Source of the DNA: Treponema bryantii
GTDB taxonomy: Bacteria; Spirochaetota; Spirochaetia; Treponematales; Treponemataceae
Reading direction: 5' to 3'
Assembly: GCF_900113965.1 (NCBI RefSeq)
Contig: NZ_FORI01000007.1
Location: 1 to 64,000, forward strand
Length of the DNA stretch: 64,000 nt
Below are positions 51,253 to 59,845 of this stretch, piece after piece. The notes beneath the pieces were generated by a model. The model searched no databases. It saw only the letters and a program-made list of their open reading frames with translations, and was not told the DNA's origin. The translations under genes and the position numbers were made by a program. How positions within the stretch are numbered: the first letter of the stretch is position 1; every line of letters starts with the position of its first letter.

Positions 51253-53246
51253 CTCAAATAACGCTTAAAGACTTTCGACAGTTTAGAGGGACTCAGACAA
51301 TTGTGTTTTCTACAGATCCTGATAAAAACGTCACTATTATTTTAGGAGAAAACGGAGCTGGTAAAACAACCTTCGCACAAGCTTTCAAATGGTGTCTTTA
51401 TGGAAGTACAGATTTCCGAGATCCTATTGTATTAAACAAAAAAGTTTCTAATGATTTAGGACCATCTGCAGAAACTACTGTAAGTGTTGAATTAAACTTG
51501 ATTCATAGAAAACGACCTTATATTATTACTCGTGAACAAAAATATACAACAAACTCCCAAGGTGATTTGAATACACCTAATAGTTCCGTATTAAAAATTA
51601 AATATAAAGCTGATAATGGTGAAACCGAATTTGTTCCAGAAAATGAAGTCGAATTAAGAATAAAAGAGATTCTTCCACAGGAATTATCAAAGTATTTCTT
51701 TTTTGATGGTGAAAGAATTAACAACATGAGTAAGGAACTTACTTATGGTAAAAGTGATGAATTTGCTGATGCTGTTCGTAGACTCTTAGGATTAGCTGCA
51801 TTCTCAAATACTCTCAACCATCTCTATTCAAAACACAATGCTAATTCAGTTATTAAAAGTTATAATAATGATTATGATTCAAAGGCCAATTCGAAAATTG
51901 CTGAATATAAAACTATTATTAATAAATTAGATGCTGATATTGAAATTGGTGAAAATAGAAAGAATGAAATAGAAAATAAAATAAGAGACTCTAAAAATCT
52001 CCAGGCAGAATATAATGCCCAAATGGCAAAATTCAAAGAGTCAGAAGCTCTTATAAATAGAAAAGCAGAACTAGAAAGCTTAATTTCTGCATGTCAAAGT
52101 AGACATACTTCACAAGTTGATAATCTATTCTGTTCTTTCGATAAAAATATTTTATCTTGGATTTGCCAGCCAATAATTAAAGATGTTGTAAAAGAATTCA
52201 ATGAAACAAAAATTATAGATAAAGGTATTCCTGATATTACTGCAAAAACAATTGATTTTTTAATTGAACAAGGAAAATGTATTTGTGGCAATTGTATTTC
52301 AAAAGAATCCAAAGAATATAAAGAATTGCAAAATCTCTTACAATTTATTCCACCAAAAAGTCTTGGAACTTTTATAGGTCAATTTGTTACAGAAGCAAAT
52401 ATGCGTGTGGATGCAATCAAAGATTATTATGATCCAAACTTTTTAGGAAAGTTTGGAGACATAAGAAGTACTGTTTCTGAAATCGAAGATTATCAGAATG
52501 AAATAAACACTATTGATGAGAAACTTCGTGGTCAATCAGGAACTTCTAATATTCAAAGTAAATATGATGAAGAAGAAAGAAAGATTCGTGAATATGAACA
52601 AGAAAAAGAAGATGTAATTGAAAAATTAGGAAAAAATAAAGGAGAAAAAGAACGCATCGAATCACAATTACAGGAATTAGTTCTTAAAGATTCAAACAAC
52701 AGAGCAATTGCAACTTACAAGGCTTATGCACAATATATGTATAATTACCTTTCAGAATTATACAATAAAAAAGAAACCGAAGTAAGAAATAAATTGCAAG
52801 ACAATATAAACAAGATTTTCAAAACTATTTATGATGGTAAACTTTCTGTTTTGATTGATGAACGTTATAACATAAAAATTGTTGCAGATGATTTTGTAGG
52901 TTATAAAGGAACAATTGAAACATCCACAGCTCAAAGTATGTCTGTTATCTTTGCATTTATTACAGGTGTAATAAAAATGGCAAAAGAAAATAATGAAGAA
53001 GCAGATTCTGAAATGAAACTTGAATCTGAAGCTTATCCTCTTGTAATGGATGCTCCTCTCTCAAGTTTTGATAAAAAAAGAGTTTCTAATGTTTGTGAGG
53101 CAATTCCAAATATTGCGGAACAAGTAATTATGTTCTCTTTTGATAAAGATGCTGAAATTGCAAAAAAGAATATGGGAAATAAGTTAGGAAAATCTTATGA
53201 GTTCATAAAGAATGATGAATTTGAGACATCATTCAAAGAAATGTAA
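51243..53246 (+). CDS. DndD-like SMC/RecF-type ATPase
   Basis: 667 aa. Walker A GENGAGKTT (35-43), FFFDGERI, a central coiled coil (about 200-480) with a C346-x-C348-x2-C351 cluster that may form a zinc hook, and near the end QSMSVIFAFITG with Walker B LVMDAPLSSFD (D603). This is the DndD family, which drives DNA opening or scanning for sulfur insertion. GGAGG precedes the ATG. Confidence 0.85.
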   Translation: MLLTQITLKDFRQFRGTQTIVFSTDPDKNVTIILGENGAGKTTFAQAFKWCLYGSTDFRDPIVLNKKVSNDLGPSAETTVSVELNLIHRKRPYIITREQKYTTNSQGDLNTPNSSVLKIKYKADNGETEFVPENEVELRIKEILPQELSKYFFFDGERINNMSKELTYGKSDEFADAVRRLLGLAAFSNTLNHLYSKHNANSVIKSYNNDYDSKANSKIAEYKTIINKLDADIEIGENRKNEIENKIRDSKNLQAEYNAQMAKFKESEALINRKAELESLISACQSRHTSQVDNLFCSFDKNILSWICQPIIKDVVKEFNETKIIDKGIPDITAKTIDFLIEQGKCICGNCISKESKEYKELQNLLQFIPPKSLGTFIGQFVTEANMRVDAIKDYYDPNFLGKFGDIRSTVSEIEDYQNEINTIDEKLRGQSGTSNIQSKYDEEERKIREYEQEKEDVIEKLGKNKGEKERIESQLQELVLKDSNNRAIATYKAYAQYMYNYLSELYNKKETEVRNKLQDNINKIFKTIYDGKLSVLIDERYNIKIVADDFVGYKGTIETSTAQSMSVIFAFITGVIKMAKENNEEADSEMKLESEAYPLVMDAPLSSFDKKRVSNVCEAIPNIAEQVIMFSFDKDAEIAKKNMGNKLGKSYEFIKNDEFETSFKEM

Positions 53247-53256
53247 GGGGGACAAA

Positions 53257-53799
53257 ATGTTTGATAAAGAATATTCATTTAAAGGAACTCATGCACAAAA
53301 GGTAATTAATCTCACTGCAAAGTTTAATGATACAACTCCGATTTTCAAAACAAATATTGATGTTTTCATAACTGCAGCTATTGTTGGTTATTTATATCAA
53401 ACAAAGGCTGAACCAAATAATGAGAAATCAAAAGATGGAAAAACACAAGCTACAAAAATCTTTTTAGAAGCCTTTAATAGTCACCAAACAGATTTGTATT
53501 TTGCTTATAGATTGATTATGCTTTCTGATAAAAGAAACGAACCTAATTTTGAGCAGAGAGTAAATAAAGCTTTCAAATATTTTTATCAAGGTGAAAATGA
53601 AACAGATGTAAAATTATTTGAAAGTTATGTACTTGGTGGTATTGATATTTTGCATGAAAAATTAATTGAGAATGCAAGCACAACAGATGATTATGTAATG
53701 AAATTATATAATTTTATTGAAGACATACATTCTAGATACTACCAAGATTCTGATGATTCAAATCTGTCTGAAGAATTACTTAAAATTGCGCGAAGTTAA
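53257..53799 (+). CDS. Small protein in the DndE position, 180 aa
   Basis: A soluble protein, HAQKVINLTAKFNDTTPIFK, then DVFITAAIVGYLYQTKAEPN, with helical blocks after. Its place right after the DndD-like gene is where dndE lies, and the first 60 residues might adopt the same small helical fold, but the length is greater and I cannot confirm it. The start is the ATG 5-6 bp after AAGGGGG; the frame opens earlier inside the DndD-like gene. Confidence 0.5.
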   Translation: MFDKEYSFKGTHAQKVINLTAKFNDTTPIFKTNIDVFITAAIVGYLYQTKAEPNNEKSKDGKTQATKIFLEAFNSHQTDLYFAYRLIMLSDKRNEPNFEQRVNKAFKYFYQGENETDVKLFESYVLGGIDILHEKLIENASTTDDYVMKLYNFIEDIHSRYYQDSDDSNLSEELLKIARS

Positions 53800-53801
53800 A
53801 G

Positions 53802-55058
53802 ATGGCTTTAACAAGAGCGGAAATTCAGGAATATCTATATCAATTATCCTCAAAGAAAGGTTTTCTAACAGAACAAGAAATTGAAAAATGCTGTGATGAA
53901 AATGATGTTGATTTTTTTGACATCGATAAAATCATGCAATTTTTAATAGATAGAAAAGTTTTAATACAAGATGAGGCACCTGTTAATGATATAGAAGATG
54001 AAGGTTATGATAGAGCTCAAGTTGATTATGATGAAATATACAAGGAGATATTAAAAAAATACCCAGAACAAAAATATTTAATTGCAGAGTTAAAAAAAAC
54101 ATTACCTCCTCAAAGAAACGAATGGCAAACTTTAGTTCCACAAGCAAAAAACGGAAATTTGTTTGCAAGAAACAGAATTATTTCTATGTATTCCAGAAAT
54201 CTTTTTAGGAGTGCATATAATTTTTCTATTAGTTTTGGAAGTGACATTAATAACAGTTTTGAAGATGCTGTTGAAGGTTTAATAAAAGCTCTGAATTCAT
54301 ATGATATAACATCACCTCAACCTTTCCCTGGATATTACCCATATTATGTTTACGCTGCAATGCAACGAAATTATGAGAAAAATAACGCAGTTTATGAAAT
54401 ACCCAATCATCATTATCAAGAATTATTTCAATTTCTAACTCCCAATAAAAGCCTTATTGAAAAGTATGGAATAAATAACTTTTTAGATTATGTTCCTGAA
54501 AGGAAACTCATTGAATTCAAAGAAAAAAATCTTTATGCATATCAATATTTACAACCATTAATTGCATTAGATTTTAATAGAATTTCTTATGATGATAAAA
54601 TTCCGGAAAAAGCTAGTTATGAAAGCTTAAGAAAACTATTAAATAAATTACTCGATACTTTACCACAAAGAGAACACGAAATACTATCATTGCGTTATGG
54701 ATTAGAAGATGGGAACGAACTAACTTTAGAAGAAGTTGGACAGATTTATAATTTAACAAGAGAACGAATTAGACAGATAGAATCAAAAGCTTTAAGACGA
54801 TTAAGACATCCTCGTAGACTTTCAATAATTGATGGATTTTCTGAACATGCAACTGAATCTGTTTATTTACCTGAATCAAGGACATTTATTGATCAATATT
54901 ATACAAGACTATTATTTGATGATATTTTTACAAGAGTTGAAATAGATAACACACTAAATAAGTTTTATCCAGAAGAAAATGAATTTTCGGATATGTCTCA
55001 AGGTCAAAACAATCAACCTGATACTTTAATTCAAATAAAAGGGCCAAATTATGATTGA
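53802..55058 (+). CDS. Sigma-70-like protein encoded in the defence operon
   Basis: 418 aa. Residues 1-60 resemble sigma region 1.1. Residues about 105-200 resemble region 2 (LVPQAKNGNLFARNRIISMY; EDAVEGLIKALNSYD). Region 4 is clear at about 282-340 (LPQREHEILSLRYGL; LTLEEVGQIYNLTRERIRQI). Region 3 is not obvious; a variable 70-residue insert takes its place. The start has no good ribosome site but follows the previous stop by 2 bp. Sigma factors are rare in defence operons. Confidence 0.75.
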   Translation: MALTRAEIQEYLYQLSSKKGFLTEQEIEKCCDENDVDFFDIDKIMQFLIDRKVLIQDEAPVNDIEDEGYDRAQVDYDEIYKEILKKYPEQKYLIAELKKTLPPQRNEWQTLVPQAKNGNLFARNRIISMYSRNLFRSAYNFSISFGSDINNSFEDAVEGLIKALNSYDITSPQPFPGYYPYYVYAAMQRNYEKNNAVYEIPNHHYQELFQFLTPNKSLIEKYGINNFLDYVPERKLIEFKEKNLYAYQYLQPLIALDFNRISYDDKIPEKASYESLRKLLNKLLDTLPQREHEILSLRYGLEDGNELTLEEVGQIYNLTRERIRQIESKALRRLRHPRRLSIIDGFSEHATESVYLPESRTFIDQYYTRLLFDDIFTRVEIDNTLNKFYPEENEFSDMSQGQNNQPDTLIQIKGPNYD

Positions 55059-55434
55059 GTGGATAGTTTTTGGTTTTGTAGTATTTTTTATTTTTTTAAT
55101 AATTATTCTAAGTAATTCTTCTACAACATATAAAGATCCAACAATAATCGAAGAAGCAAGAAAGGTTCTTGAAAAAGAATCAAAAAGACCAGAGTTTATA
55201 AAAGAATTTGGAACATATTTATCACAATACCCGGAATATAAAAAAATATATTATGATGAATTGAAAGAAAAGTTTGCAGAATATGACCAGCCCCTGCCTG
55301 ACATTTTTGAATTAAATGAATTTTTACATACGATTAATTTTGAAGCCGTTTTTGCAAATAATTATTATATGATTGTTCCTGTAGGAACGATTGATTTTGA
55401 AGAAAAGAAAAATTATCTAAATACACGAAACTAA
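55051..55434 (+). CDS. Single-pass membrane protein, 127 aa
   Basis: One hydrophobic N-terminal helix (WIVFGFVVFFIFLIIILSN) and a soluble acidic tail. It overlaps the sigma-like gene by 8 bp and ends the operon. It could be a membrane-bound partner (anti-sigma role is possible because of the position), but no family is recognised. Confidence 0.55.
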   Translation: MIEWIVFGFVVFFIFLIIILSNSSTTYKDPTIIEEARKVLEKESKRPEFIKEFGTYLSQYPEYKKIYYDELKEKFAEYDQPLPDIFELNEFLHTINFEAVFANNYYMIVPVGTIDFEEKKNYLNTRN

Positions 55435-55580
55435 ACAAACACCGACTCCCCATTCATCCCCTCTCGTAGCTCCCTCTCCCTATGCTTCAAAAGCTTCTCA
55501 TAAACTGGAGTAAGTATTTCAACACACACAGAATCCCCAGCTTCCTTTCTACACTCAAGTTCAAACGTAACCGTCAATTC
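55431..55580 (-). pseudogene. Remnant of a leftward gene, about 49 codons
   Basis: The minus-strand frame ends EMNGESVFV-like in TAG, with a plausible coding stretch EAGDSVCVEILTPVYEKLL before it, but it has no start other than TTG and is cut by TGA upstream. It overlaps the last 4 bp of the membrane gene. Probably a broken gene end. Confidence 0.35.
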
Positions 55581-55647
55581 TCATGTATGTAAGCGTCAAA
55601 CCAAGCGGTGAAAAATCAGACTTTCTATGTTAAAATTATGCAGTTGA

Positions 55648-55679
55648 TTATTTAAATCAACAGGGATTGATTTAAATAA
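55648..55679. repeat. Perfect inverted repeat in the 55435-55958 gap
   Basis: TTATTTAAATCAA and its complement form 13-bp arms around CAGGGA. No T-run follows, so an operator is likelier than a terminator. The rest of this 524-bp gap holds the fragment and short ORF listed separately and nothing else I can support. Confidence 0.55.
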
Positions 55680-55808
55680 GGTCCAATTTCTGTGAGTTTT
55701 TGCAAATTAACCAGGTGGACTCTTTCTGAATATAGATAGCAAACATTATCAAGAATTCTCTTTTAATAAAAACTAAAATCAATTACATAAGCTTTTTGGA
55801 GAAAAGAA

Positions 55809-55919
55809 ATGAATGATTTTGAACCTTTGTTTCAATATATCGGAAAAAATATTGAGAACAAACTGGATTTAAAAGGACTTTTCGATTTTATGGGAGAAAA
55901 TATTTCTCTCAGATTTTAA
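55809..55919 (+). CDS. Short ORF, 36 aa, upstream of the arabinofuranosidase
   Basis: MNDFEPLFQYIGKNIENKLD and then a short tail. GGAG lies 7 bp before the ATG, which is the only real support. It may be the start of a truncated gene or a leader peptide. No family recognised. Confidence 0.3.
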   Translation: MNDFEPLFQYIGKNIENKLDLKGLFDFMGENISLRF

Positions 55920-55958
55920 ATCTTTCCAAGTAAATCTTTTTGATATAAGATATTTTCT

Positions 55959-58160
55959 ATGTATAAGTTAAATATTAAACCGAAAAGTAAAATCATTGAT
56001 ACAACCCCATCTTTATATGGTCTTTTTTTTGAAGATATTAACCGTGCTGGCGATGGTGGACTTTATGCTGAATTATTAAGAAACAGGGCCTTTGATGATG
56101 GAATTATTCCAGAAGGCTGCTCTTACGATAAAAACAACAAATTGATTACGTCTCCTACAGGCTGGACTTCTTCTTTTGATTGCTTTGAAGAAGAAGGAAT
56201 TGCCGCCTGGACTTGCATTAATGGTGCCAAAGCAGAACGGATTAAAAATGACACTTTAAATGTAAACCGAAAACGCGCCTTGCAATTACAGCTTAACGGT
56301 GGAGCAATTTTAAATGATGGTTTTAAAGGAGTTCCTGTAAAAGAAGGGGAGAGCTACAAATTTTTTATGTTCGCGAAATCCAATTCTCTGGTGAAAGTGA
56401 GTGTTATGCTTACTTCTAGTGACGGTAAGAAGATTTATACAAAACAAGATTTAGAGATTTCTGGAGATTACAAAAAATATGAATGCCAGTTGCTTTCTTC
56501 TGCCACAGATTTTGATGGTCGTCTGGCCATATATTCTGAATCATCAGAAAAAATAATTCTTGGATTTACTTCACTTTTCCCGGCTGAAACTTTTATGGGA
56601 CGGGAAAATGGACTTAGAAAAGAACTTGCACAAAGATTACTGGATTTAAAACCTGCTTTTTTGCGTTTTCCAGGGGGCTGTATTGTAGAAGGATTTTCCA
56701 AAGAAACTGCCTATCGTTTTAAAGATTCCATTGGACCTGTCTGGGAAAGAAAACCTCACTGGCTTTTATGGTCTTACATGACAACTAACGGGCTTGGCTT
56801 TCATGAATATTTGCAATTCTGTGAAGATGCAAATATTGACGCCATGTATGTTTTTAACTGCGGAATGACTTGCCAGGGTCGATGCCCGGATTATTTTGAC
56901 GAAAATCTTATTGAAGAATTTTTCCAGGATGCAGTAGATGCAATTGAATACGCTACAGCACCTGCTGATTCTTTCTGGGGAAAAAAGCGTGCTGAAAATG
57001 GACATCCTGAACCTTTTACTGTTTTAAAATATCTTGAAATTGGAAATGAAAACTGGGGCGATGAATATTTTAAGCGTTACGAAAAATTCTACACAAGACT
57101 TAAAAAGCTATATCCTGATTTTATTTACATTTCCACAGATCATTCTGAGCGTGTAGGTTTAAAAACTGAGTTTGTAGATGAACACTTTTATTCAGATCCG
57201 ATTTTCTTTGCTGCAAATACAAAGCTTTACGATGATTTAGATCCTAGCGGAATTAATATTTACTGTGGAGAATATGCCTCAACTATTGGTTGTAAAGAAG
57301 GAACTCTTTATGGAGCTTTAGGTGAAGCAGCTTTTTTAACTGGCATTGAGCGAAATCAAAATAAAGTTAGAATGACAAGTTATGCTCCTTTGTTCAAAAA
57401 TGTTGATTATGTTTCCTGGGAACCTGATATGATTATTTTTAATAATCATGAGAATTACGTTATTCCAAGTTATTATATGCTTAAAATGTTTGCGGAAAAT
57501 CGAGGGGAATATGTTTGTGAATGCAATGTAATTACCGATTCCGACCGCCGCCTGGAATCCGGGCATTTTACAGATGAACAGGGAAATATTTTTGAAGGTC
57601 AGTGTTTCACAAAAGTATATGAAAATGCTGCAAATCTGCACATAAAATTCTGGGATAGAGGAACTTTAGGCGAAGATCAGAATCATTATGATTTAATTAT
57701 CGAAAATGGTAATTCTAAAATTGTTCATTTTAACGGCTGGTCTCAGGAAGTAATCTGTAAAGAAAAATCATACAATCTGCCTTCTGGAAAAATCAAGGTT
57801 GAAATTCAGGCAAAAGAAGACTGGTTTAAAATCTGCATTAATGAAAAAGAAATTTATAATCACACATTGGGTTCTATTCCACACATCAGTGCAGTTTCAA
57901 CAGTTGATACAAAAACTAATGAGCTTATAACAAAGATTGTAAATTTTTCTGAAAACAAAATTGATTTGAACTTGGAAACTGATGTACTAATAGAACAAGA
58001 GGCTCAACTTACAGTTTTGTCAGGTAGCAGTTATTCTGAAAAAAATACTTTTGAAAAACCAGAGAATGTAAAATCTGTTAACCAAAAACTCATGATCGGA
58101 AAAGACAATACAATTTCAATTTTGCCTCGTTCGGTGAATGTTTTACGGCAGAAGATGTAG
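55959..58160 (+). CDS. GH51 alpha-L-arabinofuranosidase
   Basis: 733 aa. It starts SLYGLFFEDINRAGDGGLYA, typical for GH51. The acid/base Glu is E364 in EIGNENWG and the nucleophile E438 in YCGEYAS. A C-terminal beta domain follows, and residues 80-200 carry a carbohydrate-binding-like insert. No signal peptide is seen, so it acts in the cytoplasm on imported arabino-oligosaccharides from plant cell walls. No ribosome site is near the ATG. It fits a plant-fibre-degrading gut bacterium. The IS66 remnant lies just after it. Confidence 0.9.
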   Translation: MYKLNIKPKSKIIDTTPSLYGLFFEDINRAGDGGLYAELLRNRAFDDGIIPEGCSYDKNNKLITSPTGWTSSFDCFEEEGIAAWTCINGAKAERIKNDTLNVNRKRALQLQLNGGAILNDGFKGVPVKEGESYKFFMFAKSNSLVKVSVMLTSSDGKKIYTKQDLEISGDYKKYECQLLSSATDFDGRLAIYSESSEKIILGFTSLFPAETFMGRENGLRKELAQRLLDLKPAFLRFPGGCIVEGFSKETAYRFKDSIGPVWERKPHWLLWSYMTTNGLGFHEYLQFCEDANIDAMYVFNCGMTCQGRCPDYFDENLIEEFFQDAVDAIEYATAPADSFWGKKRAENGHPEPFTVLKYLEIGNENWGDEYFKRYEKFYTRLKKLYPDFIYISTDHSERVGLKTEFVDEHFYSDPIFFAANTKLYDDLDPSGINIYCGEYASTIGCKEGTLYGALGEAAFLTGIERNQNKVRMTSYAPLFKNVDYVSWEPDMIIFNNHENYVIPSYYMLKMFAENRGEYVCECNVITDSDRRLESGHFTDEQGNIFEGQCFTKVYENAANLHIKFWDRGTLGEDQNHYDLIIENGNSKIVHFNGWSQEVICKEKSYNLPSGKIKVEIQAKEDWFKICINEKEIYNHTLGSIPHISAVSTVDTKTNELITKIVNFSENKIDLNLETDVLIEQEAQLTVLSGSSYSEKNTFEKPENVKSVNQKLMIGKDNTISILPRSVNVLRQKM

Positions 58161-58200
58161 TACATGGTTGAGAAGGCTTTCCCCATCAATAAAAATTGAT

Positions 58201-58488
58201 TTAAATATTAACCCATTCGCCACGAGGTTCATAAGGTGTTATTTTAATATTCCATGGTAAGAGCTTTTCCCAATCTTCGTCGGATTTGCAGTAAGGTGCA
58301 CGTTCGAAAACACAACGAAGGTAATCTTCCGGGCTGATGTTATGAATTTTTGCAGTTTCAATCATGGTAAGAATCCAGCAGCTGCTTCTGGCACCTTCGC
58401 CACTGCCGTAGAACATGGAGTTCTTTCTGAGCAATGTAAATGGTCGAACGGTCTGCTCCGCGCTGTTGGTACTGGCGGTGAGGATGGA
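58201..58488 (-). pseudogene. IS66-family transposase (TnpC), C-terminal remnant
   Basis: The frame encodes the end of IS66 TnpC: TNSAEQTVRPFTLLRKNSMF, then ARSSCWILTMIETAK, SPEDYLRCVFERAP and EKLLPWN, with a stop at 58201. Everything before this, including the catalytic residues, is missing. The other end abuts the second copy of the module gene and has replaced its start, so a deletion or one-sided rearrangement is likely. Confidence 0.8.
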
Positions 58489-58491
58489 GGA

Positions 58492-58695
58492 TATTCTCGG
58501 GAATATGATTGCGAAGACTATGATGATTATTACGATTCTGAAACTAGAGCTGCTCGAGGGGAGAGGGATTATTTTTCTGATGATCCTTCAGATGATTATA
58601 ATTCGTATTATGCCCAGGTTGCAGATGATGCAATGATGGGAGATCGCGATGCTATGGATGAAATGTACGGGGAGTTTGGAGAAGGGGAGTGGTGA
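58492..58695 (+). pseudogene. Truncated acidic membrane-protein gene (module copy 2)
   Basis: The Tyr/Asp/Ser-rich tail of the 97-residue protein is kept, including RAARGERDYFSDDPSDDYNS and the end GEFGEGEW, but the start with the membrane helix was replaced by the IS66 remnant. It ends in the TGA just before the 243-aa gene. Confidence 0.7.
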
Positions 58696-58696
58696 T

Positions 58697-59428
58697 ATGA
58701 AAACAAAACCAGAGTTTAGAAAGGTTGCTTTAGATTTTGCAAAGAAAAACGGCTTTGATACCGTTCATTTTTATGGAATGCTTGGACAAATTGATGGACC
58801 GGGTGCTGATATAGAAGTATATACAGGAGGCTATAAGACTCCATGCGTGGTAGGACTTCCACAAGTAATACTAACAGATGGAAAAACTGCAAAGTTTCAT
58901 AGTTTAGACGAACCTTTTAAAATACTAGATGCTTGTACTAAGCTACCAAAGGTTGTTTTTGAATATGACTGTATGTGCTGGTTTGGAAACAGTTACAACC
59001 TCAAGCTTTTGGAGGATGGAAGATTAGTTCGTCATGCATATGGTTACTCCAAGCTGGGACCTCAAGAACGTATCTCAGAGGATAAAGAATTTATTCTCTT
59101 AAATAGTCCAGAACTTGTAAAAGAAATAAAGAAACTTATTAAGGAAAATAAGGAAGAATTAAAGAAGCTTCCAAGAAAAATATCAAATTATAATATCATG
59201 GATGGTGCCAGCGAAACCTTTGTATTTGGAAGGATGAAGTTTGCTGGCACAAATATTCTTACCGAATCAATGGAAGGCTACCAAGAAAAACTAAAAAGAT
59301 ATAATGCGCTAACTCAGGGCTGGGAAGAAGAACTTTTACAATTCCAGAGACTTTTTAAGATGTTCCAAGACAAGTTCCATGAGTATTTTGAATATCCACT
59401 TTTCAATGGGGAAAATAAAGAAGAATAG
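58697..59428 (+). CDS. Hypothetical protein, 243 aa (module copy 2)
   Basis: Nearly identical to the gene at 40218-40949 with scattered changes (for example GQIDG for GKVDG and LKRYNALTQGWEE for LKRHNAVAQGWEE). The same GGGGAG ribosome site is used. The copy is complete and could be functional. Confidence 0.65.
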   Translation: MKTKPEFRKVALDFAKKNGFDTVHFYGMLGQIDGPGADIEVYTGGYKTPCVVGLPQVILTDGKTAKFHSLDEPFKILDACTKLPKVVFEYDCMCWFGNSYNLKLLEDGRLVRHAYGYSKLGPQERISEDKEFILLNSPELVKEIKKLIKENKEELKKLPRKISNYNIMDGASETFVFGRMKFAGTNILTESMEGYQEKLKRYNALTQGWEEELLQFQRLFKMFQDKFHEYFEYPLFNGENKEE

Positions 59429-59441
59429 GAGGAATAAAATT

Positions 59442-59687
59442 ATGATGATGGCACCAGAACAGTATGTAGAACAGTTTGAAAATGCGTCGTATCAAGAAAT
59501 CTTGAAAGTAAAGAATGAATTGGTTTCAGAAATTTCGAAGTTTGAACACGATTATGACATGGAAGATCCAGATTGTGAGGTTAAGCCTGGCCCGGATGTT
59601 CATTATCAGTGGAATTTGGAAGCTCTTGGATTGATTGCTCCGATGTTATCAAAAGCGTTTAACAGAGAGTATGAGTGGGGGGTGTAA
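59442..59687 (+). CDS. Hypothetical protein, 81 aa, cut by IS21 (module copy 2)
   Basis: Like the 91-aa protein of copy 1 but ending EYEWGV at 59687, where the end of the IS21 element begins and supplies the stop. AGGAGG lies before the ATG. The native C-terminus has therefore been lost. Confidence 0.6.
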   Translation: MMMAPEQYVEQFENASYQEILKVKNELVSEISKFEHDYDMEDPDCEVKPGPDVHYQWNLEALGLIAPMLSKAFNREYEWGV

Positions 59688-59845
59688 ATTCCATTGCATG
59701 AGCACCACTTGCACGAGAATTTAGCACCATCAAAACGGAAAAACTGCACCACCTATTCTGAGAATTCTGCACCAGTATAAAAGGACATATAATAAATGAG
59801 TCGTTCGTATGAGCGGCTTATTTTTTTATATGGAGGCGATAATTT

